DNA of 64,000 nt. Source: Mogibacterium neglectum (lineage in GTDB: Bacteria; Bacillota; Clostridia; Peptostreptococcales; Anaerovoracaceae). Below are positions 63,931 to 64,000 of the stretch, one piece after another. The translations under genes and the position numbers were made by a program. Below the pieces are notes generated by a model. The model saw only the letters and a list, made by a program, of their open reading frames with translations, was not told the origin of the DNA and made no database searches. The DNA lies in assembly GCF_030644205.1 (NCBI RefSeq), contig NZ_CP128647.1:186001-250000 (forward strand). Reading direction: 5' to 3'. Within the stretch, counting starts at the first letter, position 1. Each line of letters opens with the position of its first letter.

Positions 63931-64000
63931 TTTAGGTCAGATACTATCAATACCAGAACAGTGAGCGTATTAATATGGACATTTGTGATAATGCTCCTGG

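Noticed and set aside
63961-64000. Start of another gene at the right edge
   Set aside because: GTG 63961 and ATG 63975 are both possible in different frames, with no ribosome site and too little sequence to decide.

Overview
The window looks like a low-to-moderate GC, AT-biased Gram-positive anaerobe of the Clostridia. An oral or gut member of the Eubacteriales Family XIII / Mogibacterium type would fit, but this is inference. The support is strong AGGAGG ribosome binding sites, sigma-A type promoters, rubrerythrin plus flavodoxin, AddA, GpmI, the cdaA-cdaR-glmM-glmS cluster, and several sortase-type surface proteins ending in PKTGD. No rRNA, tRNA or CRISPR array was seen.

Bases 1-9800 are an accessory region with many broken genes. 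A diverged ~160-bp duplication (1-160 and 2308-2465) flanks a CPBP protease gene and two interrupted genes. Next come an unknown membrane protein, a three-piece pseudogene, a membrane-anchored XRE regulator with a zinc ribbon, a GrpB-family protein, a flavin-binding PPOX protein, a DUF3267 metalloprotease, a gutted histidine kinase and a glycosidase-like lipoprotein.

Bases 10000-19900 encode three large cell-wall proteins. The 1817-residue one carries nine alternating CnaB-type domains made from a 534-bp unit repeated about 4.4 times with no base difference noticed. Bases 20000-25300 are a graveyard: an IS1249-like remnant, an IS3 remnant, an ABC ATPase with a mutated H-loop, its frameshifted permease, and the end of an FMN hydroxyacid dehydrogenase. 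A short transcript unit of unknown nature, a flavodoxin gene with a palindromic operator, and an intact IS200-like element follow.

Bases 27000-37800 hold a second CPBP protease, rubrerythrin, a fused ABC transporter, a tandemly duplicated pair of secreted or lipoprotein genes (A1-B1-A2-B2), a nitroreductase and a PadR-DUF2812 operon behind two 25-bp palindromes. Bases 37900-43800 hold gpmI and a divergent addA. Bases 44000-49200 hold two more PKTGD surface proteins on either side of an ankyrin/SUKH gene pair.

Bases 49480-54800 carry a five-gene permease-ATPase-permease-regulator-kinase operon with the gene order of pneumococcal vex1-vex2-vex3-vncRS. Bases 54990-63100 are conserved housekeeping: c-di-AMP synthesis (cdaA, cdaR), amino-sugar synthesis for the cell wall (glmM, glmS), a second phosphohexomutase and a NYN/LOTUS RNA-metabolism protein. 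A 57-residue zinc-ribbon gene and a small membrane protein close the window.
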